64,000 nucleotides of DNA from an uncultured Mycoplasmatota bacterium (GCA_948470005.1 CAOKNI010000002.1:1-64000); one strand, 5' to 3'. Positions 25,270 through 33,689 are shown, counted from the stretch's first letter. The notes: generated by a model not told the origin, from the letters alone. Made by a program: numbers and translations.

Positions 25270-25704
25270 TTAGCAATTACTTAAATCAAAATTTTCTGTT
25301 TTCAAATCACAATAATATCTACCACTTATTGCCGTAAATTTTAAAACACAATAATCTGGATCGGTTACACCTTTTTTATAAAACAATGTATCTCCCTTTT
25401 CCCAAATCATATTTTTAGTTTCTTGGTCTGTTAAAACTTCCATTTTTCCTTTTAGCATAACACCAACATACTTAATTAGTCCTTTATGATAAAAGTAAAT
25501 ACTAGCCTTTGAATTATTCCTATACTGACTAACCCTCATAGATGAAGTATTCGTAGAAAAATAAAATTCTTTTAGTTCTATTCTTTTTTTAGATTTTAGC
25601 ATTGCTTTTACATTAGGGTAGTTTTCATTATCAATAGAACATATAAAACTAACTTTTTGTTTATCAATAAATTTCTCAATTTTTTTAAATCCATAATACT
25701 TCAT
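25270..25704 (-). CDS. Pyridoxamine 5'-phosphate oxidase-related flavin-binding protein
   Basis: 144 residues. It has a split-barrel layout with SFICSIDNENYPNVKAML, FYFSTNTSSMRVSQYRNN and KASIYFYHKG, as in the putative PNPOx/general stress protein 26 group. It probably binds FMN or F420-like cofactor; a role in vitamin B6 synthesis is not implied. It stands alone. Confidence 0.85.
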   Translation of the reverse strand: MKYYGFKKIEKFIDKQKVSFICSIDNENYPNVKAMLKSKKRIELKEFYFSTNTSSMRVSQYRNNSKASIYFYHKGLIKYVGVMLKGKMEVLTDQETKNMIWEKGDTLFYKKGVTDPDYCVLKFTAISGRYYCDLKTENFDLSNC

Positions 25705-25753
25705 CTCATTTTCAAATTACTTTTATCCATCTAAATATATTAAAATTATATCA

Positions 25754-25781
25754 CAAAAAAAGTAGATTAAAAAGTAATCTA
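25754..25781 (-). terminator. Terminator of the rhodanese/thioredoxin-like pair
   Basis: Arms TAGATT/AATCTA (25763-25768, 25776-25781), 7-nt loop, then a run of T on the minus strand. A second, weaker stem AATGTTT/AAACATT (about 25858-25877) is right after the upstream stop codon. Confidence 0.75.
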
Positions 25782-25880
25782 TCTTTTATTTAAGCATATT
25801 CTTAAAAATTTTATTTCCTAGTTATTATGAAAAACTCTTCTATTTTATAAATTTACTTAATGTTTATTTTTAAACATTTG

Positions 25881-26783
25881 CTAATTATTTTTTATCAAAT
25901 CAAAATAAACATCAAAATTATTTTTACTACCTTTTTCTATCGCTTTTATAAATTTTTCTTTACTAGAATTATTAAATCCTCTAAAAGTTTCTTCACCAAT
26001 AACCGTAAAAGGTACTCCACTATCTTTATCGTCCATAGCACTTGCAAAAGCATTCATAATATTTGCATTTTCTTTATTATACCACACTTCATACTTATAC
26101 AAATTAAATTTATCGCCATATTTATCTTTTATAGACTCCAAAAATTCTGTTTGTTCTTCACAATGCGGACAACCATTTCCCCAAAAGAAATAAATATTTA
26201 CTTTACCTTTTTCTTTTTTCATATTGTCTAAAGTAATATTATAATCAATATTATTCGTATCACTATTATTATCTTCTAAATTATCATTTCTATTATCATT
26301 ATAAACAGTATTTTCTTTTAATTTCACATATTTTGTAAACCATCTTTCAAAACCTTCTTTTGATGTATAGAAATCAACATCTTCATCTTTATCAGCTTCC
26401 AAAAAATCAATTATCTTACCTTTATTAAAAATTATAAATGATGGATAATACTTTATTTTTTTTCCAAGTTCTATATTCTTAATATTCGAAAAAGCTATTT
26501 TATAAATACTTATTCCTTTATCTTTCAAAAACTCATTTAAAATACTTTCAAAATTTGAAGATGTAACACACATAGGTTGGTAAATGAATAACGCAAAAGA
26601 TTCTTTTTTGCCTACCAAAGCATTTAAGCCATCTATTTCTATTTCTTTAACTTCACTTGAACCATAATAATTATTTTCTAAATAAAATGTCTCCTCATTT
26701 TTATCCTGCATAAATATTGAAATTATTACAACAGCGATTAGAATTATTAATATTAATGAAGAAATAAATAGTTTCTTTTTCAT
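25881..26783 (-). CDS. Membrane-anchored protein with two thioredoxin-like domains
   Basis: 300 residues. N-terminal anchor at about 5-24. The first thioredoxin-like domain (about 45-150) has lost the active CxxC (the region reads MCVTSS), while the second (about 180-300) has FFWGNGCPHCEEQ and the cis-Pro loop GVPFTVIG. So one intact redox site faces outside. It overlaps the rhodanese-like gene by 1 nt. A thiol-disulfide oxidoreductase role fits; the reductant may be CcdA (32847-33497). Confidence 0.82.
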   Translation of the reverse strand: MKKKLFISSLILIILIAVVIISIFMQDKNEETFYLENNYYGSSEVKEIEIDGLNALVGKKESFALFIYQPMCVTSSNFESILNEFLKDKGISIYKIAFSNIKNIELGKKIKYYPSFIIFNKGKIIDFLEADKDEDVDFYTSKEGFERWFTKYVKLKENTVYNDNRNDNLEDNNSDTNNIDYNITLDNMKKEKGKVNIYFFWGNGCPHCEEQTEFLESIKDKYGDKFNLYKYEVWYNKENANIMNAFASAMDDKDSGVPFTVIGEETFRGFNNSSKEKFIKAIEKGSKNNFDVYFDLIKNN

Positions 26784-27493
26784 TATTTAATCTCAGTTAA
26801 ATTATCAAAATCAATATCATGATAACTTACTTTCCAAAAGTCATATTTTATCTTGTTTCCATGATTATTTACTGTACTAATTCTCCGACTTCCTTCATAG
26901 TTCCAATATCCACCAACATTATATATTTTCTCTTTATCCCAGCCTAAAGCTACTAACATTTGCTTAGTAAAGTTAGCATAGCCTCCCGCTCCACACATAA
27001 TAAAAATGTATTTGTCTTTAGGAAATAAATATTCTAATACTTCCATGGATTCTTTATAATTAGCAACATAATTTCCATCTTTATCTAAAGAAAATAAAGT
27101 TTTGCCAGTATATAAGCCCGATACATTTTCACTAGCTTTTTGGTCTATATATTCCTGTGGAAATTCTGTAAGGTAAGCATAAGGCACTACTTCAAAACCT
27201 TCAACAAATCCTGTTAATTCTCTTTCTCCACCTTTGTTCTCCCAAGTTGCACTATCCATAAGCATTCTCACATCACGATATACAGTATCACTTCTACCTA
27301 AATAATTATCAATTGTTTTTTCATTGATATTTTTATCAATATCATACACTCCTCTAAGCCCATCTGATTTCTCTTGCTTAGGTAGAGGCTTCTCATTACT
27401 AATATTTGAATTACCAAATATAAAATAAGAAACTAACCCTCCTATTAAAATACTAGCAACTACTACTACCATTAAAATTAAATTTTTTTTCAT
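26783..27493 (-). CDS. Membrane-anchored rhodanese-like protein
   Basis: 236 residues. Anchor at about 5-27, then a rhodanese-type domain: YRDVRML near 90, and the active loop MCGAGGYAN (Cys near 167) followed by LGWDKEKIYNVGGYW. Rhodanese domains carry sulfane sulfur or, with a different loop, act on phosphate; the Cys supports the first. It is coupled with the thioredoxin-like gene, so a sulfur or thiol redox step at the outer face is likely. Confidence 0.82.
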   Translation of the reverse strand: MKKNLILMVVVVASILIGGLVSYFIFGNSNISNEKPLPKQEKSDGLRGVYDIDKNINEKTIDNYLGRSDTVYRDVRMLMDSATWENKGGERELTGFVEGFEVVPYAYLTEFPQEYIDQKASENVSGLYTGKTLFSLDKDGNYVANYKESMEVLEYLFPKDKYIFIMCGAGGYANFTKQMLVALGWDKEKIYNVGGYWNYEGSRRISTVNNHGNKIKYDFWKVSYHDIDFDNLTEIK

Positions 27494-27556
27494 TTTTTTC
27501 TCCTTCCTCTAACATTTTAAAATAAAAACTAGCATAAAACCAATAACGAAAGAGTT

Positions 27557-27581
27557 GAAAAAGCTCAACATTTAGTTGAGT
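27557..27581 (-). terminator. Terminator of the XRE gene at 27589
   Basis: Arms CTCAAC/GTTGAG (27564-27569, 27575-27580), 5-nt loop, then CTTTTTC on the minus strand. Confidence 0.8.
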
Positions 27582-27588
27582 TATATAT

Positions 27589-28287
27589 TTAATCTAAACA
27601 ATTATTTAATCTTAAAGGTATTTTATAGGTAGTAATTTTATTATTATAATCTGTCGCATTTATTGCTAAATATAGGCTATCTTCTTCATAATATTCACAA
27701 GCCTTTTCGAAAGTTTCTACTGATAAAGTAACATCTTCTAAAAAATCCTCTAATTTTATTTTCTCATTTTTAGATTTAAAAGAACTTATTTTTGTTTCCG
27801 TATCCTCATTTACTTCATATAAAATACATTCAATATTTTTATATTCTTCGATGTCATCCCCACCACAATACTTAATATTAGTTATATATATCGCCGATTT
27901 ATTTTTATTATAAGAAATATTTCCTGATATCGTAAAGTTTTCACACGCAGTAGATAAAGTTTTAAAATGAAAATCATCATTATTAAATGGATTAAAAATA
28001 ATTAAAGAAACTATTCCCAGAAAAACTATTACAACTAATATAATTAAAGCCATAACTTTCTTTTTACTTTTATTATTTTTATATTCACCCTCTATTAGTT
28101 CATCCATACTTATATCAAAATCTTTGCTAATTTGTTTCATAAGAAGAGTATCAGGCATATTAAGGCCATTTTCCCATTTACTTACTGCTTGATAAGTAAC
28201 ATTATATTTATCAGCAAATTCTTTTTGGGTAAGATTATGCTTTTTTCTTATTTCTTTAATAAATTTACCAAATTTCTCTTGTTCCAT
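27589..28287 (-). CDS. XRE-family one-component membrane regulator
   Basis: 232 residues. HTH at about 6-61 (HNLTQKEFADKYNVTYQAVSKWENG). One membrane segment near 75-95 and a C-terminal outside domain of about 135 residues with GGDDIEEYKN and YYEEDSLYLAIN. It lies upstream of the rhodanese/thioredoxin pair on the same strand but has its own terminator, so it may regulate that pair without being in its mRNA. Confidence 0.87.
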   Translation of the reverse strand: MEQEKFGKFIKEIRKKHNLTQKEFADKYNVTYQAVSKWENGLNMPDTLLMKQISKDFDISMDELIEGEYKNNKSKKKVMALIILVVIVFLGIVSLIIFNPFNNDDFHFKTLSTACENFTISGNISYNKNKSAIYITNIKYCGGDDIEEYKNIECILYEVNEDTETKISSFKSKNEKIKLEDFLEDVTLSVETFEKACEYYEEDSLYLAINATDYNNKITTYKIPLRLNNCLD

Positions 28288-28388
28288 AATTATTACTCCT
28301 TTTGTTCATCTAAATTATATCATGAAAAAAAGAAATCTTCTATCTTTCATGCCCTAATTTAATTATTAATTCTATGATTTATATAATT

Positions 28389-29135
28389 TTATTTATTAAT
28401 TAGTTTTGCTAAAGAATTAGCATTTAATATTGTATTAGAAATAAACTCACCCTTATAAAAATTAGCCCAATTATTAAATACACAAGGAACATTTTTAGCT
28501 TTTTCTAAACTATCTATTTTAATAAAATTAATTTTTATATTATTATCTTTAGCATACTCTGTTAATTCATTTACTTCATAAATTACATAAGGACATTCTG
28601 GACTATAATAAATTGTAAAATCTTTATTATCTATTTTCATCCTTCTTGCCTTATCATTAAATTTAGGAACTTCGTTATTATCAAAAGCAAGAGCTAATAA
28701 TTCATAATCACCTATTTCATCAATTACTTTAAAACCATAATGCATAAAGAAATTTTTCTCTCCTATAAAAGGCTTTTTCTTTTTAGAAGATATCGTACAT
28801 ATTCCACTCATACCTTTTTCTTTTGCATCACTTATCGCATATTCTAATAATTCTTTAGCTATACCTTTTCCTTTAAAAGAACCTGCCACCCATAAACAAT
28901 AAATATATTCATAATTTTTACCATTAATCGGAACCCAAGCTGAATCTACAGGCTCGTATTCTATAAAAATTTTCCCTCTTGCATTAAGTTTTCGAAATAC
29001 ATGCCCATCATTTAATTTGCTTTTAATCCATTCTTTTTTACTATTTACACCATTTTGATGTTTAGGATCACCTATGGCACAACATATATGTTCCTTATCA
29101 ATATTATCTAAAGTTAAATTTATATATTCATTCAT
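28389..29135 (-). CDS. GNAT acetyltransferase with C-terminal YoaP-like domain
   Basis: 248 residues. The GNAT domain (about 1-150) has SFKGKGIAKELLEYA as acetyl-CoA loop. The C-terminal 80 residues, with IYYSPECPYVIYEVNELTEY and NVPCVFNNWANFYKGEF, match the YoaP-like domain. The fusion is the usual form of this family. The substrate is unknown. The GyrI-like gene lies 11 nt upstream in the same direction. Confidence 0.9.
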   Translation of the reverse strand: MNEYINLTLDNIDKEHICCAIGDPKHQNGVNSKKEWIKSKLNDGHVFRKLNARGKIFIEYEPVDSAWVPINGKNYEYIYCLWVAGSFKGKGIAKELLEYAISDAKEKGMSGICTISSKKKKPFIGEKNFFMHYGFKVIDEIGDYELLALAFDNNEVPKFNDKARRMKIDNKDFTIYYSPECPYVIYEVNELTEYAKDNNIKINFIKIDSLEKAKNVPCVFNNWANFYKGEFISNTILNANSLAKLINK

Positions 29136-29146
29136 TTTTTAGTCCT

Positions 29147-29785
29147 CTATTTTGCTTTTTTAATTGGATGCCTAATTACAGTTTTTAAATTTTTAGCATC
29201 ACATCTTCTCGGATCACTAAGATATATTTCATGATGAAATCTTGTATTTGTTATATCCAAATCATATCCTTCATTTATCATATATTGATGCATTAATTCT
29301 AAAGTTGCCGGTTCATCATCATAAGAGCCAATATGCATACACTGAACACACAACCCTTCATCATAAGTTAAAAATTCTACCTTACTAAAATCAATTTCTT
29401 TTTTATTAGTCGCTTCTTTAATAGCCCAGTCAAAATCTTCTTTAGTTATAAAATCTGGTAATCTAATAACTGATATAAAATTCATATCATCTTTTCTATT
29501 ATAGTCTAATTCAGTATTATTATCTTGCCACCACAATCCTTCTAAAGGTGGAACTACATAAGGAAAATAACCCTTTATTTTATAGTCTCCTTTGTAACTC
29601 ATTTTTAAAGTAAAAGCTATAGCATATAAAAGACCAATTGATTTTTTATATTCTCCATCTTCTTTGTTTGGGTCTCCACTTCCTCTTACAGCAATAAAAT
29701 TCATTTTGGGAATATTTATAATACAAGGTTTATTCTTAGGACTATAAAACTCCTTAAATTCTTTCTTATAATCAAATGATATCAT
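29147..29785 (-). CDS. GyrI-like small-molecule-binding protein
   Basis: 212 residues. It has the stand-alone GyrI-like pattern: FIAVRGSGDPN, GYFPYVVPPLEGLWW, QCMHIGSYDDEPATLELMH and HHEIYLSDPRRC. Such proteins bind or detoxify hydrophobic cationic compounds, and some act as cyclopropanoid hydrolases. It sits with the YoaP-like gene and the small membrane protein gene as a likely three-gene unit. Confidence 0.9.
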   Translation of the reverse strand: MISFDYKKEFKEFYSPKNKPCIINIPKMNFIAVRGSGDPNKEDGEYKKSIGLLYAIAFTLKMSYKGDYKIKGYFPYVVPPLEGLWWQDNNTELDYNRKDDMNFISVIRLPDFITKEDFDWAIKEATNKKEIDFSKVEFLTYDEGLCVQCMHIGSYDDEPATLELMHQYMINEGYDLDITNTRFHHEIYLSDPRRCDAKNLKTVIRHPIKKAK

Positions 29786-29800
29786 TTTAAATTCCTATTC

Positions 29801-30022
29801 TTAAGGCAGCCAAAAAAGCAAATCTAAAGCACATATAACCGTACTTTTAAGCTTTTTATTAGTCTTACATAATTTAATAATTGCTCCTAAAAACAAATAA
29901 ATACCCATAACCAAAATAATAGGAGCTATAATTTTAGTTTTTTCAAATATCGAAACTGCTAGTAAAACTAAAACGATCGATACTACCATTAAAGCATAAT
30001 ATAAGCCTTTTTTCTTTTTCAT
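29801..30022 (-). CDS. Small two-helix membrane protein
   Basis: 73 residues with two hydrophobic helices (about 7-24 and 31-51) and ending LDLLFWLP. I do not recognise the family. A decayed copy lies at 19474-19600. It precedes the GyrI-like gene by 15 nt on the same strand. Confidence 0.65.
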   Translation of the reverse strand: MKKKKGLYYALMVVSIVLVLLAVSIFEKTKIIAPIILVMGIYLFLGAIIKLCKTNKKLKSTVICALDLLFWLP

Positions 30023-30080
30023 AAATGCACTCTTTTCTCTAAATATTATATCACAATTTTAACATAGTCTAATCAAAGTT

Positions 30081-30155
30081 TTAATTCAGCTCACTAAGAT
30101 TTCTAGTAATACATATTAAACATATTATTGCCAAATAAAAAATTTTTTTACTCAA
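30081..30155 (-). CDS. Possible 24-residue hydrophobic peptide
   Basis: TTG start at 30155 with AAAGGA 8 nt upstream; the product is MSKKIFYLAIICLICITRNL followed by SELN. It resembles a bare signal or membrane peptide. It may be a small peptide gene, or the leftover start of a lost secreted protein. The rest of the gap 30023-30260 shows nothing else except a terminator. Confidence 0.25.
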   Translation of the reverse strand: MSKKIFYLAIICLICITRNLSELN

Positions 30156-30226
30156 ATGATACATTCCTTTATTATTTATGTACCTTTCTTATAAAATTTT
30201 ATTGCGGAATAATTAAATATTCATAC

Positions 30227-30252
30227 AAAAAAGGCCAACATTAAAATTGGTC
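30227..30252 (-). terminator. Weak terminator of the tRNA-binding-domain gene
   Basis: Stem CCAA/TTGG, extended by an imperfect pairing, followed by six T on the minus strand. Confidence 0.5.
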
Positions 30253-30260
30253 ACTTATAA

Positions 30261-30668
30261 TTAATATAATTTAGCTCCTGCCGGAATTTTATCATCAACT
30301 AGCAAAAGATAAAGTCTTTCCTCACCCAAAACGGTATATACCGCAGATAAAAGCATTCCAGAAGAATCTATTCCCATTATTTTCCGAGGTGGCAAATTAA
30401 GAATAGCAATCGCTGTTTTACCTATCAAATCCTCAGGCTCATAATATTCATGTATCCCACTTAAAATAGTTCTAGTATTATCGGTTCCATCATCTAAAGT
30501 AAATTCCAGTAATTTTTTACTTTTAGGCACTGCTTTACAATCTCTAACTTTTACTGCTCTAAAATCTGACTTACTAAATTCATCAAAAGAAACATAATCC
30601 AAAGATAATGGCTCAATTTCTATATTTTCTTGTTCTTTTATTTCAGTTATTTTTTCTTCTTCACTCAT
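30261..30668 (-). CDS. Stand-alone tRNA-binding domain (MetRS C-terminal/beta-subunit type)
   Basis: 135 residues. After an acidic start of about 25 residues comes an EMAP-II/CsaA-like OB fold: DFRAVKVRDCKAVPKSKKLL, LSGIHEYYEPEDLIGK, NLPPRKIMGIDSSGMLLSA. These match the C-terminal dimerisation and tRNA-binding domain of methionyl-tRNA synthetase. Here it is a separate gene with no synthetase next to it. It may bind tRNA in trans for MetRS or act like CsaA. Confidence 0.85.
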   Translation of the reverse strand: MSEEEKITEIKEQENIEIEPLSLDYVSFDEFSKSDFRAVKVRDCKAVPKSKKLLEFTLDDGTDNTRTILSGIHEYYEPEDLIGKTAIAILNLPPRKIMGIDSSGMLLSAVYTVLGEERLYLLLVDDKIPAGAKLY

Positions 30669-30730
30669 AATAGACCTTCTTTCTTAAAACTATTATAGCA
30701 TAAAAACACCCAAAATAACCACCATTTATT

Positions 30731-30985
30731 TTAATCTCTATTTTTAAAAGGATGTCTTATTTTATCCTTAATTTCCTTATCTATTATATCACAAGCTTCA
30801 TTATAAATTTTACTGGCAGCATTTTCCTCTATCTTAAGCGTACTACATAATTCATTTATAATTTTATCTTTATTTTTCTTACTAATAAAGAAATGCTTTT
30901 CTAAAATATCATTAATTATCAAAGTATCCTCTTCACTATAATTAATTTTTGCTCTTAAGGCATCTATAAAATCTCTTTTATTCAT
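30731..30985 (-). CDS. Small protein coupled to an XRE/DUF2975-like regulator
   Basis: 84 residues from ATG 30985 (GGTGAT upstream), overlapping the end of the regulator gene by 8 nt. It is all-helical, charged, with INYSEEDTLIINDILEKHFF and a C-terminal IRHPFKN. The family is not recognised. The overlap implies joint function with the regulator. Confidence 0.65.
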   Translation of the reverse strand: MNKRDFIDALRAKINYSEEDTLIINDILEKHFFISKKNKDKIINELCSTLKIEENAASKIYNEACDIIDKEIKDKIRHPFKNRD

Positions 30986-31895
30986 ACGTATCACCATATA
31001 TTTTTCTTTTACTATCAGTCTGTATTAATCTACCATATTCAAAAACATAAGCTAGACTAAATAAAAACAATACTTCTACAATATCAAAGACTTCAAAATC
31101 CATTTTTACCCCATTAGTTAAAAGAACATTAAATATAACTCCACCAATATTAGGCAAGATTATGGACAGTATCATAAGCCATGCCATTCTTTTGATATGA
31201 CTTACATTTTCTAAAGTAAAAGGTGTATCGCCACTACTTAAATTATCAAATAATTTACTTAAATGTTTAAATATCAAAGTAAGTAAATACACTACCACCA
31301 AAAGTGTCAATAAGCCTACTTCTACATAACCAATAATTAATCCTTTAGAATTATTATTGATTACATTTATTATTTCTCTACTTACTATTTCTTTTTCTTC
31401 ATCCATAACAGCAATACCATTTACTTTCAATATTACTTTGTCATTTTCCTCTACTAAACTAAGAATATCATTTCCTTTTAAAGTAAGTTCATTCTCCCTC
31501 ACTTCTACCATACTCATTATATAAGGAAATACAATCATTCCCATTATAATAAAAGGAAGTGCAATTAGAAAAAATACTCTCCCGATTTTCGCAAATATAC
31601 TCAAAAATCTACTAATAGCTTTCATTTTATTTTGTTCATCTTTTTTTAATGTTACTACTCTTTTTTTAACATCTTCATTTAAAGCATCAACATCTAATAT
31701 TTGGTCATTGACTAAATCATTAATTTTACAATGAAATATTTTACATAATTCTAGTAAATTATTCATTTCGGGATAAGCCTCTCCTGTTTCCCATTTCGAA
31801 ATACTTTGTCTTGAAACTTTTATTTTTTCGGCAAGTTCCTCCTGCGACAACTTTTTAAGTTTTCTTAAATTTTTTAAATTTTCTCCAAATTTCAA
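30978..31895 (-). CDS. XRE regulator fused to a DUF2975-like membrane domain
   Basis: 305 residues. HTH at about 5-60 (KKLSQEELAEKIKVSRQSISKWETG). Then four membrane segments (about 105-130, 183-205, 235-260, 270-288) with LSKLFDNLSSGDTPFTLENV and a C-terminal FLFSLAYVFEYGRLIQ, the DUF2975 pattern. A palindrome GCAACT/AGTTGC at 31952-31966 overlaps the likely -35 and may be its own operator. Confidence 0.87.
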   Translation of the reverse strand: MKFGENLKNLRKLKKLSQEELAEKIKVSRQSISKWETGEAYPEMNNLLELCKIFHCKINDLVNDQILDVDALNEDVKKRVVTLKKDEQNKMKAISRFLSIFAKIGRVFFLIALPFIIMGMIVFPYIMSMVEVRENELTLKGNDILSLVEENDKVILKVNGIAVMDEEKEIVSREIINVINNNSKGLIIGYVEVGLLTLLVVVYLLTLIFKHLSKLFDNLSSGDTPFTLENVSHIKRMAWLMILSIILPNIGGVIFNVLLTNGVKMDFEVFDIVEVLFLFSLAYVFEYGRLIQTDSKRKIYGDTYE

Positions 31896-31951
31896 TTTAA
31901 ACTCACTCCTTTTCTTATTACTATTTTATTACATTTCAAATATATATACTA

Positions 31952-31966
31952 GCAACTTTCAGTTGC
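31952..31966 (-). promoter_or_regulatory. Operator-like palindrome upstream of the XRE/DUF2975 gene
   Basis: Perfect arms GCAACT and AGTTGC with 3-nt centre, 57 nt upstream of the start codon and touching a TTGCTA -35-like box. No T-run follows, so it is not a terminator. Confidence 0.45.
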
Positions 31967-31969
31967 ATT

Positions 31970-31998
31970 TAAAAAGCAAACTAAAATTTAATTTGCTT
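31970..31998 (-). terminator. Terminator of the ccdA-thioredoxin operon
   Basis: 11-bp stem (arms AAGCAAA and TTTGCTT with inner pairs, 31974-31998) followed by TTTTTAAA on the minus strand, 10 nt after the stop of the gene at 32008. Confidence 0.85.
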
Positions 31999-32007
31999 AA
32001 TACTTTT

Positions 32008-32406
32008 CTACTCACATTTAAATCCTTGTATTTCTAACACTTCTTTTAATTCTTTATATTTAGTATTATTAGAAAGTCCCATACTCGTAATATAGCTTCC
32101 ATCCATTCCTGAAGAAAGAGTAAATCCATCTTCAGTCTCTATAACATCTGATTTGCCCTGAGCTTTTATCATTTCAATTATATTACTTTTATCTTTTTTT
32201 TGCTCCTCACTTAGAGTAACGTCAATCAATACTTTAATATCTTTAATTTTATTATCCTTTAAACTAATTTTAAGCGTTGATTTAGAAGGGTATTCGTACA
32301 TTGTTCCATTTGCTACACACACCAAATTTTCAACTCCTCTATTACTTATAACTATTGATATCACAAATATTAAAATTATAACCATTATAACGTGTCTTGG
32401 CTTCAT
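32008..32406 (-). CDS. Membrane-anchored protein of unknown function in the ccdA operon
   Basis: 132 residues with an anchor at about 6-21, then an outside domain with two Cys (NLVCVANG near 29 and GFKCE at the very end). The domain pattern (SLKDNKIKDIKVLIDVTLSE) looks like a small beta-alpha lipoprotein-type fold. It overlaps the thioredoxin gene by 1 nt. The two Cys and the context make it a possible redox substrate or partner; that is inference. Confidence 0.7.
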   Translation of the reverse strand: MKPRHVIMVIILIFVISIVISNRGVENLVCVANGTMYEYPSKSTLKISLKDNKIKDIKVLIDVTLSEEQKKDKSNIIEMIKAQGKSDVIETEDGFTLSSGMDGSYITSMGLSNNTKYKELKEVLEIQGFKCE

Positions 32407-32843
32407 TACTCTTCTAATCCTTTCATGATAGTTTCTTTATTAACTGCTCCCATAAATGTATTAACAACTTCACCATTTTTAATAATCATAATTGTCGGAG
32501 TAGCTTCTATCATATATTTTTCAGCAGTTTTCGCAGTCGTTTTATCACTTGTATTTAAAGTTACAACTTTCACATTTTTATTATTTTTAGCAATATCAAT
32601 TAAGGTCGGAATCATAGTAAGACATGGAGGACACATATTTGATGAAAATTCTAAAATTACTGGAATATCTGATTGTAACACTACGCTTTCAAAATTACTA
32701 TCATTTACATCAATAATTCCAACTTCGCTCGTATCATCAGAAATATCCTTATTATTACCACTAAAATAATAGAAAAAGGTTATACCTCCCAATACAACTA
32801 TAAATATCACAAATTCCAAAATAACTTTAACTTTTTGCTTCAT
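32406..32843 (-). CDS. Membrane-anchored thioredoxin
   Basis: 145 residues. Anchor at about 7-26, then a thioredoxin fold with active site SSNMCPPCLTM (about 68-78) and cis-Pro EATPTIMIIKNGEVV. It acts at the outer face of the membrane. It is flanked by ccdA upstream (3-nt gap) and an unknown anchored protein downstream, so it most likely receives electrons through CcdA. Confidence 0.92.
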   Translation of the reverse strand: MKQKVKVILEFVIFIVVLGGITFFYYFSGNNKDISDDTSEVGIIDVNDSNFESVVLQSDIPVILEFSSNMCPPCLTMIPTLIDIAKNNKNVKVVTLNTSDKTTAKTAEKYMIEATPTIMIIKNGEVVNTFMGAVNKETIMKGLEE

Positions 32844-32846
32844 TAA

Positions 32847-33497
32847 CTAACCTCCAATTTTTAATACATTACTTATAATATACCATAAACCACTAAAGAT
32901 TAAAATACTAGCTGCTAATTTATTTATAATATTATAATTCTTCTTTATTAAATTAAATGTTTTCTTAATTTTCTCTAAAAATATTGTTGTTATCACAAAA
33001 GGAATAGCAAGACCAAGTGAATATAAAAATAAAAGTGTAGCACCTTTTAAAACACTCCCGGTCGTACTAGCTGTAATAAGCGCACTAGCTAAAAAAGCTC
33101 CTACACATGGTGTCCATGATAAGGCAAAAAACATACCAAAAAAACAAGCACTTAAAAGTGTTAAATCTTTTTGCATATAATTAATTTCTTTTGTTTTATT
33201 TAAAAAGTTAATCGTTAAAATTCCTATATAATTTAAACCTATAATAACTAAAAAAATTCCTAAAATAATATTTATATAAGTTGAATATTCATGAATTAAA
33301 TGCCCAAATGTTCCAGCAAAAACACCTAATAAAATAAATACTAAACTAAACCCCAGTACAAACCCTATACTATTTATAATTGTTTTTTTAGGAACCTTCT
33401 GTACTCCAAAATAAGAAACATAAATAGGTATAACTGGTAAAACACAAGGAGAAATAAAAGAAGCTAACCCTTCAATAAAAGTAATAATATATTCCAT
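32847..33497 (-). CDS. ccdA: CcdA-type thiol-disulfide transporter
   Basis: 216 residues with six membrane segments. The two essential cysteines are in ISPCVLPVIP (about residue 18) and SWTPCVGAF (about residue 130), the CcdA/DsbD-beta pattern. It passes electrons from cytoplasmic thioredoxin to extracytoplasmic thioredoxins. In the absence of visible cytochrome c genes, a thiol-repair or spore-related role is as likely as cytochrome maturation. It is the first gene of a three-gene operon. Confidence 0.95.
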   Translation of the reverse strand: MEYIITFIEGLASFISPCVLPVIPIYVSYFGVQKVPKKTIINSIGFVLGFSLVFILLGVFAGTFGHLIHEYSTYINIILGIFLVIIGLNYIGILTINFLNKTKEINYMQKDLTLLSACFFGMFFALSWTPCVGAFLASALITASTTGSVLKGATLLFLYSLGLAIPFVITTIFLEKIKKTFNLIKKNYNIINKLAASILIFSGLWYIISNVLKIGG

Positions 33498-33510
33498 ATT
33501 TCCTCCTTAA

Positions 33511-33534
33511 AATAAAAAACCTCAAAAACTGAGG
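33511..33534 (-). terminator. Terminator of the tRNA-Ser gene
   Basis: Arms CCTCA/TGAGG (33520-33524, 33530-33534), 5-nt loop, then a T-run on the minus strand. Confidence 0.85.
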
Positions 33535-33547
33535 GAAAAATTCTTCA

Positions 33548-33640
33548 TGGCGGAGTTGAGAGGATTTGAACCTCCGCGCCAGCATTCGCCGACCTAGATC
33601 CTTAGCAGGGACCCCTCTTCAGCCTCTTGAGTACAACTCC
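33548..33640 (-). tRNA. tRNA-Ser (GCT)
   Basis: 93 nt with long variable arm (class II), acceptor GGAGTTG/CAACTCC, discriminator G, encoded CCA, and anticodon GCT in CTGCTAA. It reads AGC/AGT codons. It has its own promoter and terminator. Confidence 0.97.
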
Positions 33641-33660
33641 ATCAAATAAACTACTATTTC

Positions 33661-33689
33661 ATTTTACAATAATTTTAGAGTGAAGTCAA
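33661..33689 (-). promoter_or_regulatory. tRNA-Ser promoter
   Basis: TTGACT (33684-33689), 17-nt spacer, TAAAAT (33661-33666), about 20 nt before the tRNA 5' end. Confidence 0.8.

Noticed and set aside
20041..25272. Repeated spacer sequence AAATTATAATTTA near gene ends (about 19621, 20057, 25259)
   Set aside because: AT-rich palindromes of this length are expected by chance at this base composition; no flanking match, so not treated as attC-like sites.
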